The notes under the pieces: model-generated | Told to the model about the DNA's origin: nothing | Seen by the model: the letters and a program-made list of their open reading frames with translations, nothing else | The model's database searches: none | Shown: piece after piece, positions 34,406 through 43,261 of the stretch | How the letters are laid out: each line of letters starts with the position of its first letter | Numbering within the stretch: position 1 is the stretch's first letter | Program-made: the position numbers and the translations under genes | Origin: Halorarum halophilum | GTDB lineage: Archaea > Halobacteriota > Halobacteria > Halobacteriales > Haloferacaceae | Direction of reading: 5' to 3' | Length of the DNA: 64,000 nt | Assembly: GCF_013401515.1 (NCBI RefSeq) | Contig: NZ_CP058529.1 | Span: 2,046,001-2,110,000 of the forward strand

Positions 34406-36487
34406 TCACACAGACATCACAACCTCTGCGAGTACGAAGGGAAACACGGGTCCACTGCCGGCATCTCGCAACGCCATAGTTGCTTCAGTAAGCGTCCACC
34501 GCGAGTCGACGAGGTCGTCGACTAACAGTACAGGTTCAGTTCGGACAGAACCGGTTACTTCGATTGCGCCCTCTACGTTCCACCGCTTCTGGTAGGAGTT
34601 CGCCAACTCCTCCTGCGGTTCGATCTCTCCGGTCTGCCCGAGCGAGTCCACGTACGGAATATCCAACCCCTCCGCGATCCGTTGGGCGAGGTCCACGATT
34701 TGATGGCTGTTCGCCCTCGTGGGCACAGCAGTGACCCACTGAGGGGTTGGTGAGGGTTCCCAGTCTCGGATGTGGCTTACCGCGGCCGCCACGAGTTCGT
34801 CGTCGTACTGGTCCGCTCCGCGACCGTGTTCTACGAGCGAACCCCATCCCGGACCGCCGTAGCTCGAGAGGACGCGGCCGTCCTCGTGTTTCAACTCCTC
34901 CGGAATCTTCGAGCGCCCACCTTCCTGCTTGGGTTCGTAGTAGCGTGCAGAGATCTCGTCCCAGGAGTTTTGTTGGTAGTGTTGAACGGCGATGTCGATC
35001 AGGTCCTCCCGTTCGACCGTACGGGGGACGAAATCTCCGGCACAGTTCGCACACTGGCCACAGTCGGCCTCGAGTGAGCCGTCCAACTCGTCGTCGATGA
35101 ACCGGGTGAGACACCCGTCCGTCGCGACGAACTCCTGAACGCGTTCGAGTTCGTCCCAGCGGTGTTGCGTGACCGATTCGATCCGTTCGTAGTCGTAGGA
35201 CCACTCCTTTGCCGTCCGTTCGAACCCGTTCTCCCCTTCGAAGATAGCGTTCTCGACCCGGAGAATGCTGAGACAGGTAGATGCGGCCCCCCACGTAACG
35301 TTCACCTCCTTTAGCAGTTCGTACTTGTAGAGCTGCTCGTCGCTCTCTTCGAGAACCGAGAGTATCGCGTGAAAGTCCTCGGGGGCCGGAAACGCCTGTT
35401 CGATGAAGTACTCCGCGATGTCATCGTCCTCCGCTCCGCTCAACAGCACTGCATACGACTGGTCAAGCCCTCGTCCTGCTCGGCCGATCTCCTGGTAGTA
35501 TCGAATGAGGTTCGGAGGCCGCTGGTAGTGGACGACCCATCCTAGATCGGGTTTGTTGAACCCCATTCCTAGCGCATTGGTGGCGACGAGCGCATCCACC
35601 TCGTTCGCCATCAGTCGCTCTTCCAGCTCCTCACGCCGGTCACCGTCCATTCCGCCGTGGTACGGTTCGACGTCATGGCCGAACATTCCCAGCCAGCCGG
35701 CGACAGCCTCGACCTCGGCAGTGGTCAGACAGTACACGATGCCCGAATAGTCGAAGACCCCGAGGTTCTCCGCCAACCATGCCAACCGCTCGGCCCGCGA
35801 GTCGGTTTCTATGGTCTGAATCCGGAGGGAATCTCGAACGAGTTCGCCCCGGATCGCGTGAAGGTCCGGCACTTGGCTGGTGATGTCCTCGACGACCCGG
35901 TCGTTGGCCGTCGCCGTGGTCGCGGCGACGGGGATGTGATCCGGGAACTCCTGGAGAATACGCCTGATACGCCGGTAGTCCGGTCGGAAGTCGTGCCCCC
36001 AGTCCGAGATACAGTGTGCCTCGTCGACGACGAGGAGACCGAATTGCTCGTCCATCTCCAGAAGGACCTCCTTTTGGAATTCGGAGTTCGCGAGCCTCTC
36101 GGGAGAGATGAGGAGGAGATCACACTTCCCGTCAACAACTGCGGTCTTTGCTTCGTTCCAGTCGTCGGAGTTGTTGGAGTTGATCGTCCACGCCGCGAGA
36201 CCCAGTTGCTTCTCAGCGTCCTGAATCTGATTACGCATCAAGGACAGAAGCGGGCTGATAATGAGGGTCGGCCCTGCACCCCGCTCTCGGAGCAGTTTCG
36301 TCGCGGTGAAGTACACCGTACTCTTCCCCCACCCGGTCCGCTCGACGATGAGCAATCGTTGCTTTCGGTCGACAAGTCGCTCGATCGCTTCCCACTGCTG
36401 GGGGCGGAACTCCGCATCCGGGCCGATGCTCCGCTCGAGTAGTTCCTGGCCTCGGGCGCGTAACTCGGACCCGGCGTCAGCATCCAT
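34406..36487 (-). CDS. RecQ-type DNA helicase fused to a phosphoribosyltransferase-like domain
   Basis: This 693-residue protein has a complete superfamily 2 helicase core: Walker A TGWGKST (51-57), DEAH (155-158) in VVDEAHCISDWGHDFRPDY, TTATAN (191-196), LVATNALGMGFNKPDLG near 300-316, and motif VI QEIGRAGR (332-339). A RecQ zinc site follows (Cys459, 476, 479, 482). After a linker the C-terminal 120 residues form a PRTase-like domain with the PRPP loop VLLVDDLVDSRWTLTE (653-668), as in ComF-type proteins. RecQ unwinds DNA 3' to 5'. The fused domain's role is unknown; it may bind a nucleotide signal. Isolated in an AT-richer island beside nuclease and toxin genes, it looks like a defence-related helicase rather than housekeeping RecQ. 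Confidence 0.88.
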   Translation of the reverse strand: MDADAGSELRARGQELLERSIGPDAEFRPQQWEAIERLVDRKQRLLIVERTGWGKSTVYFTATKLLRERGAGPTLIISPLLSLMRNQIQDAEKQLGLAAWTINSNNSDDWNEAKTAVVDGKCDLLLISPERLANSEFQKEVLLEMDEQFGLLVVDEAHCISDWGHDFRPDYRRIRRILQEFPDHIPVAATTATANDRVVEDITSQVPDLHAIRGELVRDSLRIQTIETDSRAERLAWLAENLGVFDYSGIVYCLTTAEVEAVAGWLGMFGHDVEPYHGGMDGDRREELEERLMANEVDALVATNALGMGFNKPDLGWVVHYQRPPNLIRYYQEIGRAGRGLDQSYAVLLSGAEDDDIAEYFIEQAFPAPEDFHAILSVLEESDEQLYKYELLKEVNVTWGAASTCLSILRVENAIFEGENGFERTAKEWSYDYERIESVTQHRWDELERVQEFVATDGCLTRFIDDELDGSLEADCGQCANCAGDFVPRTVEREDLIDIAVQHYQQNSWDEISARYYEPKQEGGRSKIPEELKHEDGRVLSSYGGPGWGSLVEHGRGADQYDDELVAAAVSHIRDWEPSPTPQWVTAVPTRANSHQIVDLAQRIAEGLDIPYVDSLGQTGEIEPQEELANSYQKRWNVEGAIEVTGSVRTEPVLLVDDLVDSRWTLTEATMALRDAGSGPVFPFVLAEVVMSV

Positions 36488-37523
36488 GCGCAGCGATAAG
36501 CGAACACCGTCTTATAGGCATACCGCCTGGAGGGTGGTGCGCGAGTCAGCGGAGATCGTTGGTGACGCTGCGATGCCGTAGTCGTCCCGACTGATCGAAG
36601 TTGAGGGCGGCAAAGTCACGTTCGCACCTCCTGACTCGATGACTGTCGCGCATCGAACCGCCGACTCGTTCGAGTGACAGTCGGCAGATGTTCGACGAGC
36701 CGCATCCCACCGGTCATCACGACCGGCTCGAAGGTCGTTCAGTGTGTGCATGACCATGTGAGCGGGGCTCGGCACGGCTGCGACCGTTCACGATCGGTGA
36801 AATCATCCGGAAGAACGCTCCCTCACCGTGTGTAGTGGTGAGTGTGAGATGGAGCCTTCGAACGGGTTCAGCGATACCAGCATTCCGAGTTCTGTTGATA
36901 GAGAGCCTGAGGCGCCCAGGGTGCGGAGGTTCTCATCCTAAACAGCAGGTGGCAGGTCGGGAGCATCGACCGTTCACCGACGGGTGGTGTCGCGAATCGA
37001 TAGACTGCAGCCGTGTGTGAACCCAGCCCTGTGTCCAGTGGGTGGTAACGAGGAGGTGCGACAACGCCACGTGATTCGTGTTCGGATTCCCGCTCACGCT
37101 CCGTTAGGGCGGCTCGCACTGCCGTTGCGCATCTGCGGAGCTCCGGTTCGCACGCCAGTCCATCGGGTTCACAGCTCGTTCCATCGTAGGGTAGCAGGTC
37201 TCTTGCGGTCGGGTACACCGTTTGTGTGCAATCGATGGAAGGGCGAGTACCGGTGAGAGACTCGCTACGCAGTTCTCACCTGTCCTGTCTGGTTGTGAGT
37301 ACCCCCTGAGAGGATGCGTCTCCGACGACCGGTCACCAGAGCGTGCGCGGCGGCGAGCGCGAAGGCGATCGTGACGCCGGGTCGAGGAGGACGAGGAAGC
37401 CACGGCGGGAGGGCATCATACGCCGAGGAGAGCCGTCGTCCGTAACTGCGTTCTTCCCGTCATCATGTCCCGGAGAGCAAGAAAACGAGATTTACGTGTG
37501 CGCGACTACATCGTCGGATAGCG
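36488..37523. other. Gene-poor stretch at the right end of the island
   Basis: About 1 kb with no convincing gene on either strand. Base composition climbs back towards the genome average on its right side. Open frames are short and Arg-rich. A 3' copy of the tRNA-Thr end, which would mark an integration boundary, was looked for by eye and not found. Near 37340-37445 a short frame with MMPSRRGFLVLL and a membrane-like continuation in another frame hints at a decayed small membrane gene. Confidence 0.45.
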
Positions 37524-38048
37524 ATGGGCTGGCTCAGAACCAACCTCCTCTGGATATCCCTCGTGGGGCTGCTCGTCTCCGGCGGCCTGTTACTCGTCGT
37601 CGTCGGCTTCCTCGGACTCGTCGTGTACAGCGCGCTCGGAACGGGGACGCCGATCGTCGGCGAACTCCTCGACGTCGCCGCCCCAGTTCTCGCGGTCACG
37701 TCCGTGCTGCTCGTCGCGACCGTGCTCTCGGGCGTCGGGTTCGTCTGGGCGCTCCTCCGGCGAGCCTCGGTCCCGCGGAGTTCGCGGCTGGCGGCGCTCG
37801 CGGATCGGATCGAGCGCGAGTATCCGCCGCTTCGGCCGTTCGGGCTCTCCGACGCACTCGCGCCGCCGAAGCCGTCGGCCGAGGAGCAGTCCGCGAACGC
37901 GCTCGCGGAGCTCAAACGGCAGTACGTCGACGGCGAACTGAGCGAGCGCGAGTTCGAACGCAAGGTGGACCGCCTCGTCGCGAACGAGTCGGTCGACGAG
38001 GCGCGCGCCGAACGCGAACGACGGGCCGTGCTGGACGACCGGTCGTGA
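37524..38048 (+). CDS. Membrane protein with C-terminal SHOCT domain
   Basis: This 174-residue protein has two long membrane helices (residues about 8-36 and 48-75), a cytoplasmic region rich in Arg and Pro, and a SHOCT motif near the end (LAELKRQYVDGELSEREFERKVDRLV, about 127-152). SHOCT is a short helical pair thought to bring proteins together, common in haloarchaeal membrane proteins. The function is unknown. It is the first ordinary-GC gene to the right of the island. The ATG at 37524 opens the first helix. Confidence 0.8.
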   Translation: MGWLRTNLLWISLVGLLVSGGLLLVVVGFLGLVVYSALGTGTPIVGELLDVAAPVLAVTSVLLVATVLSGVGFVWALLRRASVPRSSRLAALADRIEREYPPLRPFGLSDALAPPKPSAEEQSANALAELKRQYVDGELSEREFERKVDRLVANESVDEARAERERRAVLDDRS

Positions 38049-38209
38049 GGGATTGGACCGGCAATCGTGAACCGGCAAAACCGAACCCGGGCCGAGCATC
38101 CAAGTGAAGTGAACCAGGATCCGAACGGGGACGGAGGGAGGAGGACGGGAGGGCGAGCGGGAAGAACCGAAGACGGGGACCGGGTGGCGGCGGAGCCTGC
38201 GGAGCGAGC

Positions 38210-38479
38210 TCAGTTCCCGGAGCCGTAGCCGTGCCCGACGAGGATGGTGACCGCGTGGAGGGCGAGCAGGGCCACGAACGCGACGGCGTACTCGCCGACG
38301 AGGTCGACCGCGAACAGCGGGAGGTACGTCAGCGGGAGGAACGCCGCGAGCCAGAACGCCACGACCTGGACGGATTCGACGGCGCCCGCGAGGAGGGTTT
38401 CGGCCCCGTGTCGGAGGGAGGCGGCGGGGGCGTTCGCGGCGACGGTGCGGAGGGCGTCAGTTGGTTCGGACGTGGACAT
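38210..38479 (-). CDS. Small haloarchaeal membrane protein
   Basis: This 89-residue protein (MSTSEPTDALRTVAANAPAASL ...) has about three hydrophobic helices: GAVESVQVVAFWLAAFLPLTYLPL, which may form two, and VGEYAVAFVALLALHAVTILVG near the end. I recognise no family. A TATA-like sequence (minus strand CCTTATACG) at 38515-38523 would start transcription near 38492, downstream of the longer possible start at 38500. This is why the start at 38479 is preferred. Confidence 0.65.
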   Translation of the reverse strand: MSTSEPTDALRTVAANAPAASLRHGAETLLAGAVESVQVVAFWLAAFLPLTYLPLFAVDLVGEYAVAFVALLALHAVTILVGHGYGSGN

Positions 38480-38514
38480 TGTCTGGCTCCAACTACCCAT
38501 CAGATGGCAACCAT

Positions 38515-38523
38515 CGTATAAGG
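38515..38523 (-). promoter_or_regulatory. TATA box deciding the start of the small membrane gene
   Basis: CCTTATACG on the minus strand lies about 40 bases before the ATG at 38479 and only about 19 before the alternative ATG at 38500. This leaves the latter outside the transcript. Confidence 0.5.
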
Positions 38524-38682
38524 TACATTTCCTTGCAACTGGTTCACGTCAGTTCGTACTCCGCTGACCTTTCAGCGACCCTTCAGGGACCGTTCACGAG
38601 TGAGCTGCGACGTTTCACGAGCGCCCCATAATCCATTAGAACGTTCATAAATACTTCTCGTCGCGTAGCGCTAATTCGAAGA

Positions 38683-39303
38683 TCAGTTGTCGTATCCGGT
38701 GCCCGTCGCCGCATCCGGAACCTCCGCGCGCTCGACCGGGAGGTCCAGTTCCTCAAGCGCGGCCTGCATGTGCTCGTCGTCGACGTAGTCGGCGCCGGCC
38801 GCGACGCGCTTGGACTGCGAGAGCGCGAGCACCTCGCCGCGGCGGTCGTCGGGGATGGCGTACTTGTCGACGACGAGTTCGATGGTGAGGCCGTTGTGAT
38901 CGCGGGTGTACAGCGAGTGGAACGCGCCGCGATCGAACTCGCTGAAGCCGTGGCCCTCCTCGTTCAGCGCCGTCTTGATGTTCTCCAGTTCGCCCGCCTC
39001 GATGCTGAACGCCAGATGGTGGACGGCGCCGACGCCGGTCCGCTGGGGCGCGGGGTTGGAGTCGCGGTCCTCGTTGACGAAGAACGTGAGGACGCGGCCG
39101 TCGCCCGTGTCGAAGAACAGGTGGGTGACGTCGGGCGCGTCGAGGTTTGGCTGGCGGAGCACGAGCGGCATCCCGAGGACGTCGCGGTAGAACGCGACGG
39201 TGTCCTCCTCGTTGCTGCCGATGAGCGTGATGTGATCGGTTCCGGTCGTGTGGAGCGCGCTATCCGGCGTCTCGGCGGTGACGGGAATCTCGGAGTCGGC
39301 CAT
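38683..39303 (-). CDS. VOC (glyoxalase/dioxygenase-fold) family protein
   Basis: This 206-residue protein has the vicinal-oxygen-chelate fold of two beta-alpha-beta-beta-beta units. The first has DHITLIGSNEEDTVAFYRDVLGMPLVLRQPN, and the second begins GVGAVHHLAFSIEAGELENIKTAL and contains SLYTRDHNGLTIELVVD. The histidines and glutamate in HITL, VHHLAF and IELVV would bind a divalent metal, as in glyoxalase I or ring-cleaving dioxygenases. The substrate is unknown. The ATG at 39303 (MADSEIPVTAETPDS) is used. Confidence 0.87.
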   Translation of the reverse strand: MADSEIPVTAETPDSALHTTGTDHITLIGSNEEDTVAFYRDVLGMPLVLRQPNLDAPDVTHLFFDTGDGRVLTFFVNEDRDSNPAPQRTGVGAVHHLAFSIEAGELENIKTALNEEGHGFSEFDRGAFHSLYTRDHNGLTIELVVDKYAIPDDRRGEVLALSQSKRVAAGADYVDDEHMQAALEELDLPVERAEVPDAATGTGYDN

Positions 39304-39393
39304 ACCCGAGGGACGTGCGCCAGACACTTAGCCGGACAGGAGACATCGGTGTCACCGGGTGACGACGGCGGCACAGCGACGGAAAACGACCGA

Positions 39394-40005
39394 TTACCGT
39401 AGATCCTCGATGAGCGTCTCGGGGATCAGCCGGAGCACGCGCGGTGGAAGCCGGCCGACCAGTAGTTCGCCGCCGTCGACGAGCGGCCGACGGACCATCG
39501 CGTACACCCCCGAGAGAGCCAGGAGCGCCACGACGCCGAGCCGCGGGAGGCCGTCGAGCGCGGCGAACGCCGGCAGACCCAGCGCGAGCGCCAGCATGAA
39601 GTCCTCAGGGGCGCCGTCGTACCGGATCCACCGCCGCGGACGCCGCCAGCGACCCCTGAGGTGGTCGTACAGCGCACGGTCGGAGGTCCCCTCCCAGGGC
39701 CGGAGTTCGAGGCCCCCGCCGAACACGTCCGTCGCGGCGTGGACCGACGCGGCCGCGAAGAACACGGCGACGGGGATGGCGAGCCACGCGGGGCCGACCA
39801 GCGCGGAAGCGGCCGCGCCCCCCGAGAGGACTGCGTAGCCGAGCGGGAAGTGTAGCGTCCGCCGGTGAACTGCGAGAATATCGAGGTCGGGGAACGCCCC
39901 GCCGAGCGCCCCGGCGAGGAGCACAGGTGCGCCGGCTTCCGGGACCGTCGCCAGCACCCCGAGCCCGATCAGCACGCCCGCCAGGGCGTGCGTCGTCGCC
40001 ATCAT
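39394..40005 (-). CDS. YdjM/DUF457-type membrane-bound metal-dependent hydrolase
   Basis: This 203-residue membrane protein has the family pattern THALAGVLIG at residues 5-14, PDLDILAVHRRTLHFPLGYA near 40-58 and VHAATDVFGGGL near 90. The spaced His and Asp residues suggest a metal site facing the membrane surface. Related proteins (YdjM, YfhO-like) are described as inner-membrane hydrolases, with no agreed substrate. Six or so helices are predicted. Two adjacent ATGs (40005 and 40002) are equivalent starts. Confidence 0.83.
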   Translation of the reverse strand: MMATTHALAGVLIGLGVLATVPEAGAPVLLAGALGGAFPDLDILAVHRRTLHFPLGYAVLSGGAAASALVGPAWLAIPVAVFFAAASVHAATDVFGGGLELRPWEGTSDRALYDHLRGRWRRPRRWIRYDGAPEDFMLALALGLPAFAALDGLPRLGVVALLALSGVYAMVRRPLVDGGELLVGRLPPRVLRLIPETLIEDLR

Positions 40006-40096
40006 CGGAAACGTGTACGTCGTTGAGGGGGATAAGCCACCGGGGCCGGTCAGTTCGGGACGTAGGTTTTTGTCGTGCTATCGCGTACCACGCCCC

Positions 40097-40750
40097 ATGC
40101 GTCTCATCATCGTCGGGTTCGGGCGGGTCGGCTCCCGGACCGCCCGGGTGCTGCAGGAGGAGGGCCACGAGGTCGTCGTCGTCGACAACGACGCCGAGAA
40201 GATCGACCGAGCCCGTTCGCGCGGGTTCACGGTCGTTCCGGGGGACGGCAGTGACCCCGCCGTACTGGACGAGGCGGACGTCGAGGGAGCCGACGCGGTC
40301 GGGGCCATCACCGGCGACCCCAACGTAAACTTCGAGGTCTGCATGATCGCGAAGGATCATGGCTGCCGAACGGTCATGCGCATCTCCGAGGACTTCAGCG
40401 AGGACGTGTACGACGAGTACGCGCGCGCCGTCGACGAAGTGATCTACCCCGAGCGGCTGGGCGCGGCGGGCGCCAAGACCGCGCTCCTCGGGGGGAACTT
40501 CAACGCCATCGGGGAGCTGACAGAGCAGCTCCAGCTGGTCGCGGTCGCGGTCCCCGACGACGCGCCCGTGGTCGGGACACGCGTCCACGACATCGAACTG
40601 GACGGCGCGAGGGTGTACGCACACGGTCGGCAACGCGAGCCGCTGACGATCCCGCTTCCCGGAACGGCGGTCCAGGCGGGGGATCGCCTGGCGCTCATCA
40701 CCGAGATCGCACGTGCCGACGACACCCGGAGCGCGCTGCTCGGCGGCTGA
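40097..40750 (+). CDS. TrkA-type NAD-binding protein with C-terminal RCK domain
   Basis: This 217-residue protein starts directly in the Rossmann motif MRLIIVGFGRVGSRTARVLQEEGHEVVVVD, where the glycine-rich loop binds NAD(H). It continues through GDGSDPAVLDEADVEGADAV and a C-terminal TrkA_C/RCK module (QLVAVAVPDDAPVVGTRVHDIEL ... IPLPGTAVQAGDRLALI). Such proteins gate potassium or other cation channels and transporters by sensing nucleotides. No channel gene is adjacent; a related TrkA-N domain ends the antiporter at the right edge of the window. The ATG at 40097 is fixed by the motif. Confidence 0.9.
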   Translation: MRLIIVGFGRVGSRTARVLQEEGHEVVVVDNDAEKIDRARSRGFTVVPGDGSDPAVLDEADVEGADAVGAITGDPNVNFEVCMIAKDHGCRTVMRISEDFSEDVYDEYARAVDEVIYPERLGAAGAKTALLGGNFNAIGELTEQLQLVAVAVPDDAPVVGTRVHDIELDGARVYAHGRQREPLTIPLPGTAVQAGDRLALITEIARADDTRSALLGG

Positions 40751-41207
40751 GTCGTCGAGGGACGGTCGAAGAACGTCGGTTTGCGAGTCCGTGACTGATG
40801 GAGCGTGTTTCGAAAGGGGTGGGGTGTGGGTGTGCCGGGCGCGCGGTGTGGTAATCGAACTGTGGTAAGTCCGGGAACGAACCCGACCCCAGTGAACTCA
40901 ACCACGGGGTCGTATCGTCGCGCCCAGTTCGTGGATGCGACGGATGGACCATAAATCATCGTCAGACGCATGACCTCCGTCAGACGCGAAGCGGACGCTA
41001 CGGGACGCATGTATCCCCACGTCGGCCGAGACACCGCTCGGTGCTCACGCTGACCTCACTATCAGTGAACACTCGCGTCGGCGCTCCACAGTCGAGAGGA
41101 CCTGCAACGTTCGACCCGACCAACCGAATTCGGTTGCGGAACCGAGGACGGGAGCCCGATTCCGGTTCCTGGAAACACACAAGCCTCCGGTACAGAGACG
41201 TACGTCC
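40751..41207. other. Spacer without visible gene
   Basis: This 457-bp spacer has no coding-like frame. It contains a short direct pair CGTCAGACGC near 40962 and 40978 and a TATA-like CCATAAATC near 40949. Nothing else is recognisable. Confidence 0.4.
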
Positions 41208-42293
41208 GTGGCGTTCACGTGGGAGTACCGCTCGGGCCGAACCCTCGATCTCGGCTGGAACGAGTTCACGGGCGCGCTAGGTGATTCGCTTACCGTCCTC
41301 CCGATCGTCGTCGCCCTGGCGGCGCTCACCCCGGTCTCGCTGGCGCACGCCCTCGTCTTCTTCGGCGTCTTCCAGGTGGTGTGGGGGCTCGCGTACGGCC
41401 TCCCGCTCTCGGTCGAGCCGATGAAGGCGCTCGCGGGGCTCGCCATCGCTGGGACGCTCGGCTACGGGGAGTTCCTCGCCGCCGGGTTACTCGGCGGCGG
41501 CGTGCTCCTGATCGGCGGCGCGACGGGGACGCTCGAACGGGTCCAGCGCTACGTCGGGGAGGACGTCGTCCGCGGCATCCAGCTGGCGGTCGCGCTCCTC
41601 CTGTTCCGGACCGGGGTCGACCTCGCCGCCGCTGACATCCGGCTGGCTGCGATAGCCGCGCTCGTCGCCGTGGCTGTCACCGCGATGGGGTACCGCCGAG
41701 CGGCCGCGCTCGTCGTGCTGGGTGTCGGCGCTGGTATCGCCGTCTGGTCGGCCGGCCTGCCGGCGCTCGCCGTTCCGGCCCTGACCCCGTTCTCGGCCGG
41801 GTGGCCGAGGGTCACGGGAGCGGCGCTCAGCGGGATGGCCGGCCAGCTCGCGATGACCGTCGGGAACGCCGTCGTCGCCACGGCGCTCCTCTGTAAGGAC
41901 CTCTTCGACAGGGAGGTCTCGCCGAACCGCCTGTCGCGGTCGATGGGCGGGATGTGCCTCCTCTCCGTGCCGTTGGGTGGCGTCCCGATGTGCCACGGCA
42001 GCGGTGGGCTCGCCGGGAAGCACGCCTTCGGCGCGCGGACGGGCGGCGCGAACGTGGTGCTCGGCGCGCTCTACCTCGTCGCAGCACTGTTCGCGGGCGT
42101 CGTCGCCGGCTTCCCGATGGCGGTGCTCAGCGTGCTGCTCACGGTCGTCGCCGTCCACCTCGGGCGGCGGGGGCTGGACACCGACCGCCGCTGGCTCGTC
42201 GTGGCGATCGGCGTCGTCGGTCTCGCGTGGAACGTCGGCGCGGCGTTCCTCCTCGGCGTGCTCGCGGACGCCGTTGCCCGACGGCTCGGGTAA
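41208..42293 (+). CDS. MOT1-type molybdate (sulfate-permease-like) transporter
   Basis: This 361-residue membrane protein starts at GTG 41208. It has the MOT1 (PF16983) signatures ELNGALGD-like at residues 17-29 (WNEFTGALGDSLTVLP), SVEPMKALAGLAIAGT near 67, and GVPMCHGSGGLAGKHAFGARTGGANVV near 262. About ten helices are seen, with no STAS domain. Plant and algal relatives take up molybdate with high affinity. A role in molybdate supply fits the moaE gene elsewhere in the window, though the two are distant. No ATG lies upstream in frame. Confidence 0.9.
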   Translation: MAFTWEYRSGRTLDLGWNEFTGALGDSLTVLPIVVALAALTPVSLAHALVFFGVFQVVWGLAYGLPLSVEPMKALAGLAIAGTLGYGEFLAAGLLGGGVLLIGGATGTLERVQRYVGEDVVRGIQLAVALLLFRTGVDLAAADIRLAAIAALVAVAVTAMGYRRAAALVVLGVGAGIAVWSAGLPALAVPALTPFSAGWPRVTGAALSGMAGQLAMTVGNAVVATALLCKDLFDREVSPNRLSRSMGGMCLLSVPLGGVPMCHGSGGLAGKHAFGARTGGANVVLGALYLVAALFAGVVAGFPMAVLSVLLTVVAVHLGRRGLDTDRRWLVVAIGVVGLAWNVGAAFLLGVLADAVARRLG

Positions 42294-42325
42294 CCGTCTT
42301 ACCCGACGCGGACGCAGATCCGGAC

Positions 42326-42421
42326 ATGGAGACGTGGGCACGACTCTTCGAACGGGCGACGGCGGTCGAGGTAGATCAGGACGACGTGACGACCGCCCTC
42401 CAGGAGCGTCGCGATGAGTGA
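42326..42421 (+). CDS. Micro-ORF (31 residues) coupled to the PIN-like gene
   Basis: This frame reads METWARLFERATAVEVDQDD... ending ALQERRDE. It is a helical, acidic peptide typical of a haloarchaeal gene rather than noise. Its stop overlaps the next gene by eight bases (the ATG at 42414 precedes the TGA at 42419), so the two are translated together. It could be an antitoxin-like or accessory helix to the PIN-like protein. I recall no proven family. The start at ATG 42326 lies shortly after the transporter stop. Confidence 0.55.
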   Translation: METWARLFERATAVEVDQDDVTTALQERRDE

Positions 42422-42929
42422 CCGGCGGGAACGGTCACCGGAACGGGGGGTAAGCGACGGGCCGGACCCCTCACCGGCGCGCGTCGTCGCGGACGCGGAC
42501 GTGCTCGCGGCCGACCTGCTGGTCGGCGGCGCTGCGCGGGAGGCGCTGGATCACCTCCGACGACACTCGTGGACGACGCTCGTCGCGAGTGACCCGGTGC
42601 TGGCGGACGCCGAGGCCGTCGTGGCTGACCTGGCCGACGCGTCGCTCGCGGCGGACTGGCGCGAGCGCGTCGAGGCCTGGCGCGAGTCGGTCGACCACCC
42701 GGCGGACGACCACCCGGCGCTCGCCTCGGCGTACCGGGGCGGCGCGATGCACGTCCTCTCGTTCGACGAGCGACTCACCGGCTCGCGAGCGGCCGTGGGG
42801 CTGAACGACCGCTTCCCGGTGAGCGTCCGCGAGCCGAAGGTGTTCGCGACGCTGTTCGACGCGGAGAGTCTCTACGAGGAGGTGGTTGGCGAGGACTACC
42901 CGGGACCGGACGGAGACCCTCGGAAATAG
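42414..42929 (+). CDS. PIN-like protein (DUF7384-like)
   Basis: This 171-residue protein has a disordered N-terminus of about 22 residues, then ARVVADADVLAADLLVGGAAREALDHLRRHSWTTLVAS, the PIN-like first strand with Asp27 and Asp29. A distal MHVLSFDERLTGS segment supplies the other acidic residue. It lacks a full set of standard PIN catalytic residues between them, so activity is uncertain. I recall a haloarchaeal family DUF7384 with this look, not checked. It overlaps the micro-ORF upstream, with which it is probably co-translated. Confidence 0.7.
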   Translation: MSDRRERSPERGVSDGPDPSPARVVADADVLAADLLVGGAAREALDHLRRHSWTTLVASDPVLADAEAVVADLADASLAADWRERVEAWRESVDHPADDHPALASAYRGGAMHVLSFDERLTGSRAAVGLNDRFPVSVREPKVFATLFDAESLYEEVVGEDYPGPDGDPRK

Positions 42930-43261
42930 CTGACAGGCGGCGCTTTTGGATACCCGCGCCGGTGCGCTGCACACCCGCCTCGGCCGGCTCGGGGTTCCGG
43001 TTACGTCACGGGGGCGCTGGTCCCGGCTTCGGATAAGAAGGTTCGTCCGTCGGTTCCGGCGATGCTTGGGCAGGCGACGATTGTCGGGACTTGTCGAGAA
43101 TACCGTGAGAGCCAACCCCCGATCAGTTCGGCCAAGCGTCGCGCGAGGAGAAGCCGGTCGAACGCACCGCCGGTCGTTCGACCTTCCATCGGCCCCTATC
43201 GCTCGGCGAGCCACGCCGAGACGGTCACCTCGCTATGCTCGGTGTTGCGACTCGTCTACGT
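42930..43261. other. Spacer without visible gene
   Basis: This 332-bp spacer separates two genes that end towards each other. No coding-like frame or RNA is seen. Confidence 0.4.

Noticed and set aside
37340-37445. A possible small membrane gene (MMPSRRGFLVLL then a membrane-like stretch in another frame)
   Set aside because: It would need a frameshift and has no upstream signal, so it is only mentioned as a possible remnant.
36488-37523. An attachment-site copy of the tRNA-Thr 3' end
   Set aside because: I looked for GGTTCAAATCCCGG and the acceptor end on both strands and saw no copy, so no boundary can be claimed.
40949-40990. Short CGTCAGACGC direct pair as an operator of the molybdate transporter
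   Set aside because: The pair is short, more than 200 bases from the start codon and could arise by chance.
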